Positions 16,576 to 23,803 of a stretch of DNA of 39,343 nucleotides are shown here, in pieces; positions within the stretch are counted from its first letter, which is position 1, and every line of letters starts with the position of its first letter. Position numbers and translations under genes: made by a program. The notes below the pieces were generated by a model that was not told the DNA's origin, did no database searches, and worked only from the letters and a program-made list of their open reading frames with translations. This DNA comes from an uncultured Eubacteriales bacterium (GTDB lineage Bacteria; Bacillota; Clostridia; Peptostreptococcales; Anaerovoracaceae), in contig URGK01000014.1 of NCBI GenBank assembly GCA_900547295.1, forward strand, positions 1 to 39,343. The letters are read 5' to 3'.

Positions 16576-17991
16576 ATGATAACTTTATCAAAAACACAGA
16601 GTATATGCCCTGTATGTCACGAGCCGGTAGAGGCGGAATATGTGCTTGAAGCAGGAAAAGTCCTTATAAGAAAAAAATGTCCTGAGCACGGGGAGGTTTC
16701 AGCTCTTGTGGCAAGAAATCCGCAGGACTATATCAGGTGGACAAAGCACCCGGTTGTCAACATACCGCCAAAGGTTAACATAACTAAAGGCGCTGAGGGA
16801 GAATGTCCGCTTCATTGCGGCACCTGCGAGAACCACCTGCAAACAGCCTGCTGCGTTCTCATAGACGTAACAGACAGATGCAACCAGCACTGCCCTTACT
16901 GCTTTGCAAAGGCGGAAGATGCGGGGAACGATATGCCGCTGTCAGAGATAGAACGAAAATATGATCTGCTGCTGGAGCTGGGCGAAGAAAGAGAATTCAA
17001 CATACAGCTTTCCGGCGGCGAGCCTACGGTCAGAGATGACCTGCCGGAGATAATCCGAATGGGTAGAGACAAGGGTTTTGAATATATACAGATAAACACC
17101 AACGGCAGAAGAATAGCAGAAGAAAAGGGCTACGCAAAGAAGCTCAAAGATGCGGGAGTCTCCGTAATATATTTGCAATTTGATGGTACAACCGATGAAA
17201 TATATATGCAGATGAGAAACGAGCCATTGCTTCATACGAAACTTTCGGCCATCGAAAACTGTAGGAGAGCGGGACTTCCGGTTACACTGGTGCCTACGGT
17301 TGTCAAAAACATCAACCTTGACAACATAGGGGAAATGATGAGATTTCTCATAGCAAACAGAGATGTGGTAAAGGGCATACATTTCCAGCCGGTCAGCTTT
17401 TTCGGCAGAGTGCCCGATAAGGATTACGAAAACAGAGTCACAATGTTTGACTGTATGCGAGCTATAGAGGAGCAGACAGACGGACTGTTCAAAACAGGCG
17501 ACCTGTGCCCTATAACCACAGGTCATACAATGTGCTGCTTCTACGGAACTTATCTCAGAGAAAAAGACGGCAGTATACGTTCTCTCATAACAGAGCAGAC
17601 AAGGAAAACAGGGGTAAGCTGCTGTGACAGCCACGACCCTCTTGAAATAATCAGAAAGGACAGGGATTTTGTTTTAAACAAATGGGACCTGCCCGAATAT
17701 GAGGAAACAGACGAAGACTGCTGTTCATGCGGAGAGGCTGAGGAAGAAAGCTCCTGCTGCTGCGGTGAAGCACCTGCTGAGGAGAGCTGTTGCTGCTGTG
17801 CGGACGAGCCTGTAGACCTTGATGAATTTATTACCTACTATAAATCAAATATGTTTACAGTATCGGGAATGGCCTTTATGGACCTTTCCAATCTCGATGC
17901 AGAGAGACTGAAAAGATGCAGAGTGGTGCAGCTTACAGACGATGACAGACTTATACCGTTTTGCGCATACAACAGCATATACAGAAAATAA
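16576..17991 (+). CDS. trsS: Radical SAM protein of the TrsS type, with a Cys-rich insert
   Basis: The 471-residue protein has the radical SAM cluster motif C102-x3-C106-x2-C109 (CNQHCPYC), followed by the SGGEPT motif. An N-terminal zinc-ribbon-like region (C11, C14, C35, H38) and a second Cys/His knot (CPLHCGTC) resemble tetraether-synthase-like and MoaA-like relatives. Between residues 382 and 408 there are ten cysteines (382, 383, 385, 394-396, 405-408) in Asp/Glu-rich surroundings. From memory, NCBIfam names a family 'radical SAM (seleno)protein TrsS' that occurs beside exactly the genes found downstream here. This copy has no in-frame TGA, so it is a Cys form. Reaction and product are unknown. 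AAGGGAGA precedes ATG 16576. Confidence 0.8.
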   Translation: MITLSKTQSICPVCHEPVEAEYVLEAGKVLIRKKCPEHGEVSALVARNPQDYIRWTKHPVVNIPPKVNITKGAEGECPLHCGTCENHLQTACCVLIDVTDRCNQHCPYCFAKAEDAGNDMPLSEIERKYDLLLELGEEREFNIQLSGGEPTVRDDLPEIIRMGRDKGFEYIQINTNGRRIAEEKGYAKKLKDAGVSVIYLQFDGTTDEIYMQMRNEPLLHTKLSAIENCRRAGLPVTLVPTVVKNINLDNIGEMMRFLIANRDVVKGIHFQPVSFFGRVPDKDYENRVTMFDCMRAIEEQTDGLFKTGDLCPITTGHTMCCFYGTYLREKDGSIRSLITEQTRKTGVSCCDSHDPLEIIRKDRDFVLNKWDLPEYEETDEDCCSCGEAEEESSCCCGEAPAEESCCCCADEPVDLDEFITYYKSNMFTVSGMAFMDLSNLDAERLKRCRVVQLTDDDRLIPFCAYNSIYRK

Positions 17992-18009
17992 ATTAAACAG
18001 GAGGTACAG

Positions 18010-18702
18010 ATGCTTAGACCCGGAAACTTTGATATAACAAGAAGCGCGGCAGAGGCTGCGGGCTTTAAAAAAGGAGACAAAATTCTTGATGTGGGCTGCG
18101 GACGCGGCGAAACTATGAGATTTCTCACCGATGAATACGGTCTTGACTGTGTCGGCGTGGATATGAATTTAAGATTTATTGAAGAGGGAAGCAAGGCAAA
18201 TCCCGATCTTGACATCAGACTGGGCGACGGTGAATTCCTTGACGACTTTTCCTCAAAGACCTTTGACGGTGTGTTTATGGAATGTGTACTGTCCGTAATA
18301 AATATGCCTGATGAAGCGCTTCACGAAGCCTACTGCGTACTCAAAAAAGGCGGCAGGCTCATATTAAGCGATCTGTTTCATATAAATCCCGAAAAAAACT
18401 TCATAAAAGCAGTGAGAATAGAGGCAGACAGACAGGCAATGCGCAAACACAAGGAGGGAGACTGCGAGGAGAGAACAGCTAAAGCTGTTGATTTCCGCCA
18501 CGACGGTAAATTCATAATAGGGCCTCTGGGAGATCAGCTGGAGGAAATGGGCTTCATAATAACTCACTTTGAGGACAGAACCGAGGACCTTACCCAGTAT
18601 ATGGCGGAGACAATACTTGACGGTAAAGAAGACAGCATTATATGCAATGTCAAAAATAAAAAAAATACAGGATATTTTATGCTTGTAGCACAAAAGAGGT
18701 GA
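18010..18702 (+). CDS. trsM: SAM-dependent methyltransferase of the Trs cassette (TrsM / DVU_1556 type)
   Basis: The 230-residue class I methyltransferase has SAM-binding motif I ILDVGCGRGE at 25-34, the acidic end of strand 2 at VDMN, and post-motif GVFMECVLSVINMPDEALHE. The C-terminal part contains a substrate-covering helical region. It starts behind AGGAGG, 18 bases after the radical SAM gene, and is followed after 4 bases by the C-GCAxxG-C-C gene. The assignment as TrsM rests on this gene order rather than on a decisive motif; otherwise it is a generic methyltransferase of unknown acceptor. Confidence 0.8.
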   Translation: MLRPGNFDITRSAAEAAGFKKGDKILDVGCGRGETMRFLTDEYGLDCVGVDMNLRFIEEGSKANPDLDIRLGDGEFLDDFSSKTFDGVFMECVLSVINMPDEALHEAYCVLKKGGRLILSDLFHINPEKNFIKAVRIEADRQAMRKHKEGDCEERTAKAVDFRHDGKFIIGPLGDQLEEMGFIITHFEDRTEDLTQYMAETILDGKEDSIICNVKNKKNTGYFMLVAQKR

Positions 18703-18706
18703 GAAT

Positions 18707-19078
18707 ATGAAAGAAGAATTATTTGAACTTAAACTGCAGGGCTACTGCTGCAGCCAGATGGTTATGGAAATGGGACTCAGAGCTCTCGGTAAACAGAACG
18801 AGGACCTTATAGAAGCAATATCGGCGCTGTGCGGAGATGTTGACTGCGAGAAGCCCTGCGGAGTGCTTACGGCAGCCCAGTGTCTGATGCATCTTGCAGA
18901 TCCCAAGACGGGACCCGAAAATGCTGCAGACCTTGAGGACTGGTTTGAGGACGCCTTTGGTGATAAAATCTGCAGCAATCTTATGGAGGGACAGCCTATC
19001 AACAAGGTTGAAAAATGCCCCGTTATAACCGAGGAAACTATTAAATATGTATTTGAGATACTTGAGTTGGAGTGCTAG
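18707..19078 (+). CDS. C-GCAxxG-C-C family (DVU_1555-like) redox protein
   Basis: The 123-residue protein has spaced cysteines: GYCCSQMV near residue 13, CGDVDCEKPCG near residues 42-52, then QCLM, and single Cys near 90, 105 and at the C-terminal residue 123. This pattern fits the C-GCAxxG-C-C family thought to be redox-active or metal-binding, although the canonical first block is here GYCCSQ rather than GCA. GAGGTGAG precedes the ATG. It is immediately followed by the CoA-ligase gene with the ATG touching the stop. Function within the cassette is unknown. Confidence 0.75.
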   Translation: MKEELFELKLQGYCCSQMVMEMGLRALGKQNEDLIEAISALCGDVDCEKPCGVLTAAQCLMHLADPKTGPENAADLEDWFEDAFGDKICSNLMEGQPINKVEKCPVITEETIKYVFEILELEC

Positions 19079-20005
19079 ATGAACAAAAAATGGCTGGATC
19101 TGTGGATAGCCGGGAAGCACAGGCTGGATATGAGCTCAAGGACAGAACTGGAGAAATACCAGAGAGAAAAGCTGAGAGAAACCGTAGAATATGCAAAAGG
19201 AAACAGCAGCTTTTACAGCAGACTATATGAGCAGTGTGATATCGGTGACTTTGAAAGCCTGCCATTTACAACTCCTGAGGATTTAAGAAACTTCGGTGAA
19301 GAGATGGTATGTGTCAGAGCCTCGGAGGTTTCAAGAATTGTAACTCTTCAGACAAGCGGCACGACAGGCAGACCAAAACGCATATATTTTACCGCAGAGG
19401 ATCAGGAACTGACCATTGACTATTTTGCAAATGGTATGCAGTTTATGGTAGGGAAAGGAGACAGAGCGCTGATACTGTTTCCGCACACATCAGAGGGTTC
19501 TATAGGGCTGCTTTTAAAAACAGCTCTTGAAAGAACAGGTGTTGAGGTCAGCTTTGAGCCGCAGGGGCATATCGACTGCGCAATCGGAGCGCCCGAATAT
19601 ATTGCAGAGCTTTCCGAAGAAAACCCTGATATCAGAGCAGGCAGAGTGCTGCTTTCCTCGGACTATGTATCGGAGTCTGCAAGGCAGCGAATTTCACAGA
19701 ATTGGGGCAGCCGGATTTTCGAGCATTACGGTATGACGGAAATGGGACTTGGCTGCGCTGTGTCCTGCGGACAGGGATCAGGCTATCATATCAGAGAAAA
19801 CGATATATATATTGAAATAATAAACCCTGAAACAGGCAGACCCGTTTCAGACGGGCAGTGGGGAGAAATAGTATTTACGACACTTACAAGGAGGGCTATG
19901 CCTTTCATACGGTACAGGACAGGCGATATATCCAGATGGATTACGGAGGAATGCGCCTGCGGAAGTGTTTTAAAGAGAATAGACAGAGTAAAAAACAGGA
20001 GGTAA
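19079..20005 (+). CDS. Short AMP-dependent CoA ligase-like protein (DVU_1553 type), no C-terminal lid
   Basis: The 308-residue adenylate-forming enzyme has the AMP-binding loop TSGTTGRPK (92-100), the aromatic/Glu motif HYGMTEMG and the RTGDIS ATP-ribose motif near the C-terminus. Phenylacetate-CoA ligases of this group are about 430 residues long. This protein stops shortly after the RTGD motif, so the mobile C-terminal domain that drives the thioester half-reaction is missing. It may therefore only make an acyl-adenylate, or use a partner protein. The next gene begins 2 bases downstream behind its own AGGAGG, so the short end looks native rather than a sequencing error. The natural acid substrate is unknown. 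Confidence 0.78.
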   Translation: MNKKWLDLWIAGKHRLDMSSRTELEKYQREKLRETVEYAKGNSSFYSRLYEQCDIGDFESLPFTTPEDLRNFGEEMVCVRASEVSRIVTLQTSGTTGRPKRIYFTAEDQELTIDYFANGMQFMVGKGDRALILFPHTSEGSIGLLLKTALERTGVEVSFEPQGHIDCAIGAPEYIAELSEENPDIRAGRVLLSSDYVSESARQRISQNWGSRIFEHYGMTEMGLGCAVSCGQGSGYHIRENDIYIEIINPETGRPVSDGQWGEIVFTTLTRRAMPFIRYRTGDISRWITEECACGSVLKRIDRVKNRR

Positions 20006-20007
20006 TT

Positions 20008-20829
20008 ATGTCACAGAAAGTAATTTATCACGGCAGAGATATGCTGGAGCAGGGCGAAAGCTTTGTAATGTGCAAGATAATAAATTCAGAGGGTTCAACA
20101 CCGAGAAAAAAAGGCGCGTGCATGCTGGTTAGGGAAGACGGCAGCACCATAGGTACCGTAGGCGGCGGCAAGATAGAGGCCGAAACTGAGAGACTTGCGG
20201 CAGAGGTGTTTAAGACAAAGGAAAAAAGCAGAGTGTTTCATTTCAGACTGGATACTTCAGAGCAGGGCATAGGAATGGCCTGCGGCGGTGATGCCGATAT
20301 TCTGATACAGTATGTGGATGCCGCTCATCCTGAAGCTTTTGAAGAAGAATTTGAACAGATTACCACAGCATACATTTTCGGCGCAGGACACGTTGCGCTT
20401 GAAGCAGAGAAGCTTTTGAGATATGTGAATTTCAGAACAGTTGTAATAGATGACAGAGAGGAGTATTCCAACAGAGAACGTTTTCCTGATGCATATGAGG
20501 TAAAGACTATAGATTCATTCAGGAATTCCTTTGAAGGTCTTGAACTTGACGAAAACAGCTATATAGTAATCGTTACAAGAGGCCACCTGGGTGACCTTGA
20601 CGTTTTAAGAGATGCTCTCAGACTCCCTTGCGCTTACCTTGGAATGATAGGTTCCAGAAACAAAAACAAGGTTCTTTATGAAGCGCTCAAAAAAGAAGGC
20701 TTTGACGAAAGCGAATTTGAAAAGGTATATTCACCAATAGGTCTTGAAATACACGCTGAGACTCCGGAGGAGATTGCAGTAAGCATTGCGGGAGAAATGA
20801 TTAATGTCAGAGCAGGCTACGGTAAATAA
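20008..20829 (+). CDS. XdhC/CoxI-family protein of the Trs cassette
   Basis: The 273-residue protein has an N-terminal XdhC-CoxI domain (NSEGSTPRKKGACMLV, then IGTVGGGKIEAE) and a C-terminal Rossmann domain (AYIFGAGHVALEAEKLL, later YLGMIGSRNK). XdhC proteins insert sulfur-ligated molybdenum cofactor into xanthine-dehydrogenase-type enzymes, but no molybdenum hydroxylase gene is present here, so the role in this cassette may differ. ATG 20008 is chosen because AGGAGG lies at 19998-20003 with a 4-5 base gap; in-frame upstream ATGs fall inside the ligase gene. The end overlaps the next gene by 26 bases. Confidence 0.88.
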   Translation: MSQKVIYHGRDMLEQGESFVMCKIINSEGSTPRKKGACMLVREDGSTIGTVGGGKIEAETERLAAEVFKTKEKSRVFHFRLDTSEQGIGMACGGDADILIQYVDAAHPEAFEEEFEQITTAYIFGAGHVALEAEKLLRYVNFRTVVIDDREEYSNRERFPDAYEVKTIDSFRNSFEGLELDENSYIVIVTRGHLGDLDVLRDALRLPCAYLGMIGSRNKNKVLYEALKKEGFDESEFEKVYSPIGLEIHAETPEEIAVSIAGEMINVRAGYGK

Positions 20830-21991
20830 CAGAATAGGAGCCGTAATACTTGCGGCAGGCTATTCGTCAAGAATGGGAAGCTTCAAACCCGGGCTTCAGA
20901 TAGGCGGTAAGACAGTCATAGCAAGGCTTATCGCCTCTTTTTATGATGCAGGCATTAAGGACATAGTGGTTGTAAGCGGCCACAACAGGCAGGAGCTTTT
21001 GTCCCTCATAAACGGCTTGGAGGTGACAGAAAGCTACAATGAGAAATATCCGGAGGGTATGTTTACATCAATACAGGCAGGAGTCCAAAAAACAGACAAA
21101 GCCCTCAGAGGATTTTTTCTGATTCCCGTTGACTGTCCCCTGCTTGAAAAAGAAACAGTATATGACCTTGTCAGGGAGATTAAAGATGACAGTTCATTTA
21201 TTGTTCCATGCTGCAGAGGCAAAAAAGGACACCCTCTGTATATCCCCATGAAATACAGAGATGAGATACTGAGCCACGACGGCACTAACGGACTTAAAGG
21301 TATAACCGACAAATATGATGACCTTATGATAAGAGTTGAAACCGGCAGAGAAGGCACTGTTCTGGATATGGACACCCCTGCAGCTTATGAAGAACTCAAA
21401 GAATTCTATGAGCGGGGGATGAAATCAGAAGCTCTTTCAGACCTTGCAAAAGGCAGAACCTTTTATCTTGTAAGGCACGGGCAGCCGCAGCAGCATAAGG
21501 ACAAAATATTTCTGGGACAGACAGACGTGCCTCTCAGTGAAACCGGCAGGAAGCAGGCAGAAGAGGCAAAAGCAAAGCTGCCCGGTAATATACACAGAAT
21601 ATATTCCAGCGACCTCAAAAGAGCAAGGGAAACAGCGCAGATTATATGCAGTGAAGTGACGGAGGTAAAAGGCTTTCGGGAAATGAACCTGGGAAGCTGG
21701 GACGGCAGATATATAGAGGATATCAGAGGGGAATTTCCGGAGCTGTACGAAAAAAGAGGGAAAAACCTGTTTTCATTCAAAACCGGAAACAAAGCCGAAA
21801 ACTTCTATGATCTGCAGTACAGAGTCGTTAAAGCGCTGACGGATATTCTTAAAAAAGACGACAGCAGGGAAATATTCATAGTAGCGCACAGCGGCGTTAT
21901 ACGGTGTATTGAAAACAATCTCAAAGGCGGCAGCGTTGAAGATGCATGGCAGAAGCCCGAAACCGGCGGTGTGAGAGTTGTCAGAGTATAA
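20804..21991 (+). CDS. MobA/MocA-like nucleotidyltransferase fused to a histidine phosphatase
   Basis: The 395-residue protein has an NTP-transferase domain at about 10-200 with LAAGYSSRMG-x2-K (16-28) and the metal-binding PVDCP motif. A complete histidine phosphatase domain spans about 215-395 with R224-H225-G226, the SSDLKRARETA block and the second catalytic His362 (VAHSG). The first half matches DVU_1551-type or MocA-like molybdopterin cytidylyltransferases. The second resembles phosphoglycerate-mutase-like and CobC (alpha-ribazole phosphatase) enzymes. Both active sites look intact, suggesting sequential nucleotidyl transfer and dephosphorylation on one pathway. ATG 20804 overlaps xdhC, with GGGAGA 8 bases upstream. 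It is the last gene before the operon terminator. Confidence 0.85.
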   Translation: MSEQATVNNRIGAVILAAGYSSRMGSFKPGLQIGGKTVIARLIASFYDAGIKDIVVVSGHNRQELLSLINGLEVTESYNEKYPEGMFTSIQAGVQKTDKALRGFFLIPVDCPLLEKETVYDLVREIKDDSSFIVPCCRGKKGHPLYIPMKYRDEILSHDGTNGLKGITDKYDDLMIRVETGREGTVLDMDTPAAYEELKEFYERGMKSEALSDLAKGRTFYLVRHGQPQQHKDKIFLGQTDVPLSETGRKQAEEAKAKLPGNIHRIYSSDLKRARETAQIICSEVTEVKGFREMNLGSWDGRYIEDIRGEFPELYEKRGKNLFSFKTGNKAENFYDLQYRVVKALTDILKKDDSREIFIVAHSGVIRCIENNLKGGSVEDAWQKPETGGVRVVRV

Positions 21992-22012
21992 AAAGCAAGA
22001 ATATATAGAAAA

Positions 22013-22056
22013 GGACAGAGGAGCAAAGCGATAAACTGCAAATCTGTTCTTTTTTA
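22013..22056 (+). terminator. Terminator of the EamA-Trs operon
   Basis: GGACAGA (22013-22019) pairs with TCTGTTC (22043-22049), and the pair is followed by TTTTTTAG. A further GCA/TGC pairing is possible inside the 23-base loop. The stretch 22057-22200 holds nothing I can name. Confidence 0.65.
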
Positions 22057-22205
22057 GCGTGCAGGACAGGACAGCTGCTGAAAAAAAGGCGTATATGAGA
22101 AAATATGAGGCTGGAAATACAGCAAGATTATGATTTGACTGAAAAATCTTAAATAAGGGCATAAATAAATTTGTTAAAAAGAGCAAATTAGTTCGATATA
22201 AGTTG

Positions 22206-22234
22206 TTGAAAACCACAAATAAAGGTGGTATAAT
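22206..22234 (+). promoter_or_regulatory. Near-consensus promoter of the 29-codon small gene
   Basis: TTGAAA (22206-22211) and TATAAT (22229-22234) are separated by exactly 17 bases. This is one of the strongest promoter matches in the window and drives only the small gene before a terminator. Confidence 0.8.
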
Positions 22235-22278
22235 AACAATGTAGTTAAGAAATAATCAAAATAACCACAAGATGGTTA
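22211..22278 (+). promoter_or_regulatory. Paired inverted repeats sharing AACCACAA, candidate operators
   Basis: ACCAC-N8-GTGGT (22212-22229) fills the spacer of the small-gene promoter. TAACCA-N5-TGGTTA (22262-22278) lies in the leader. Both contain the direct repeat AACCACAA (22211-22218 and 22263-22270), 52 bases apart, which suggests one regulator binding twice or an RNA/DNA-looping site. Confidence 0.45.
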
Positions 22279-22296
22279 AGAGAAAAGAGGGATATT

Positions 22297-22386
22297 ATGA
22301 GTAGAGCACTTGAGAGTATCAAAAAGACTTTTGAAGATTGTGCTGAGATGATTGATATAATCGTCGAAAAGGGTTTACTTAAATAA
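22297..22386 (+). CDS. Small protein, 29 residues, unknown function
   Basis: ATG 22297 to TAA 22386 encodes 29 residues beginning MSRALESIKKTF and ending in EKGLLK. A ribosome site GAGGGA lies about 5 bases upstream, a near-consensus promoter precedes it, and a strong terminator follows, so it forms a complete transcription unit of about 220 bases. The peptide has mixed charges with hydrophobic residues spaced for an amphipathic helix and one Cys (position 15); it has no signal peptide or clear membrane span. I do not recognise it. It could be a regulatory peptide, a toxin-like peptide, or a leader within a structured small RNA. Confidence 0.6.
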   Translation: MSRALESIKKTFEDCAEMIDIIVEKGLLK

Positions 22387-22437
22387 TAACTAAGTTAGAA
22401 ACTACAATTTTAAATAAATATTAGAAAATATTTTTTT

Positions 22438-22470
22438 GGCAGAGGAATAAGCCCCCTCTGCCGTTTTTTA
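22438..22470 (+). terminator. Strong intrinsic terminator after the small gene
   Basis: GGCAGAGG (22438-22445) pairs with CCTCTGCC (22455-22462) around a 9-base loop and is followed by GTTTTTTA. It ends six bases before the stop of the convergent minus-strand gene. On the minus strand it is followed by A residues, so it serves the + strand. Confidence 0.85.
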
Positions 22471-22475
22471 TCCGT

Positions 22476-23192
22476 TTATTTCAAAAGTCTTAATTTACTG
22501 CCGCATCTGAATATGTTTCTGTGACCGTTAAAAACTGCGGTGTGCATTGCTGCGGCTGGATCTGTTATCATCAGTCCCGAAACCTCATCGGCGCCGTAGT
22601 CAAACAGCACGTCAGACATTGTAGTGCTCGGTCCTATAACTACTGTGTGAGCATTTCTGCTTAGCGCAAGCAGCCTTGGCATTGTTTTGTTAACAAAAGC
22701 AGAACCGGTTATAAAGACAAAATCCATTTCAGGAAGCAGATATTCACAGGCCGCCTCCGGATATTCACCCACTTCGGGGCGTTTCTCAATAACATAAACA
22801 TCTGCCTTGGTAAGGATGCCCTCAAGGTGCATAAAATGGCCTATCATTCCAACCTTTTTTCCTGCGGTAAGATTTTCATATGCATCAAAGGTATTGTTTG
22901 CAGAAAGTGCTGTATCGGTTAAAAACCTGCAGCTGTTGTAATAGGCATTAACTGCGGCAGCCCCTATTGCAGCCTCTGCAAAATCCCACGATTTGCAAAG
23001 CCTCGCCACTTCTCTAAGGGACTTGCCTCTAAACGCAGGAAAATCAGGAGAGGTGCGTCTGCCCTCTATATTGGCAGACAGACCGCAGTATTCTCCCGCC
23101 TTAACGACTGTCCAGCTTGCACCGGAAACAACTCTGTCGACAGTAATACATTCGTCTATACCGTCAATCAATCTGTCATAAAATGTCCACAT
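22476..23192 (-). CDS. DUF364/DUF4213 putative heavy-metal chelation protein
   Basis: The 238-residue protein has an N-terminal DUF4213-type enolase-like segment (about 1-85) followed by the DUF364 Rossmann-like domain (KKVGMIGHFMHLEGILTKAD, later VFITGSAFVNKTMPRLL and VVIGPSTTMS). The family is named 'putative heavy-metal chelation' and is often encoded near metal or molybdenum/tungsten functions, but no reaction is established. It overlaps the upstream P-loop NTPase gene by 25 bases on the same strand, so the two probably act together. It lies convergent to the Trs operon, which also contains XdhC- and MobA-like genes; a shared metal-cofactor theme is inference. Confidence 0.85.
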   Translation of the reverse strand: MWTFYDRLIDGIDECITVDRVVSGASWTVVKAGEYCGLSANIEGRRTSPDFPAFRGKSLREVARLCKSWDFAEAAIGAAAVNAYYNSCRFLTDTALSANNTFDAYENLTAGKKVGMIGHFMHLEGILTKADVYVIEKRPEVGEYPEAACEYLLPEMDFVFITGSAFVNKTMPRLLALSRNAHTVVIGPSTTMSDVLFDYGADEVSGLMITDPAAAMHTAVFNGHRNIFRCGSKLRLLK

Positions 23193-23776
23193 AGCTTTTC
23201 CTCAATAAACCTTTGTATATATTTCTTCTGCTCATAGAATTTATCTCTGCTGTACATAAGTAACTCAGCATTATATGCGTCAAGTCTTTCGTGAAGCAGG
23301 GCGTTTTCATCTTTAAGGTCAGTGCCTATTCCTCTGCCGGTATTTGCAGCAGCCTTAGGGGCTTTAAGTACTCCAATGCAGGGAACATTACCCATAAGAA
23401 GCCTGTCCAGATAATTTTTAAATATATCCGATTTCAGTTCTCCTCCGCCGATTTCATCAAGCAGTATTATCTTTTTGTACCTCCTTGCTTTTTCAAGAAT
23501 TTCTATTGCCTGATTTTCAAAGACGGATAATTTGAACCACTTTTCTTCGGTGGTGCGTTTCATAAATATGTTTGAAAGCTCGTCTGAAAATGTGGATGTA
23601 AGTTCAGGGCGCGTGCTGTAATCTGCCAGCCGAAACCCTAAAGTATTAAGACTGTTGTCTTTTAAACGCTGTGATACAAACCCGCCTATGTATTCTCTGT
23701 AAGGCTCCATAGCCTCCTGAAGCAAAGTTGATTTGCCTGCCTGTATCGGCGCCTGTAAAAATAAGTGTGTTTTCAT
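23168..23776 (-). CDS. P-loop nucleoside-triphosphatase (NTPase_1/THEP1-like)
   Basis: The 202-residue protein has Walker A APIQAGKST at residues 8-16 and a Walker B-like IILLDEIGGGELKS, the pattern of the NTPase_1/THEP1 nucleotide-phosphatase family. It has a longer C-terminus ending in a helical, Lys/Tyr-rich part. Relatives hydrolyse nucleoside triphosphates in vitro, and cellular roles are mostly unknown. It is translated together with the DUF364 protein downstream. Start ATG 23776 opens directly on MKTHLFLQAP. It is separated from the receiver-HPt gene by 27 bases. Confidence 0.8.
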   Translation of the reverse strand: MKTHLFLQAPIQAGKSTLLQEAMEPYREYIGGFVSQRLKDNSLNTLGFRLADYSTRPELTSTFSDELSNIFMKRTTEEKWFKLSVFENQAIEILEKARRYKKIILLDEIGGGELKSDIFKNYLDRLLMGNVPCIGVLKAPKAAANTGRGIGTDLKDENALLHERLDAYNAELLMYSRDKFYEQKKYIQRFIEEKLCGHFMTD

Positions 23777-23803
23777 ACCATGATTTTATCACGCAGGCTT
23801 TTG

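Noticed and set aside
16942..17634. 230-codon minus-strand frame opposite the radical SAM gene
   Set aside because: It is antisense to conserved radical SAM motifs; no ribosome site or recognisable domain.
17719..17799. Selenocysteine in the radical SAM protein
   Set aside because: Some TrsS proteins are selenoproteins, but this frame has no in-frame TGA and the Cys-rich stretch is read through with TGC/TGT codons.
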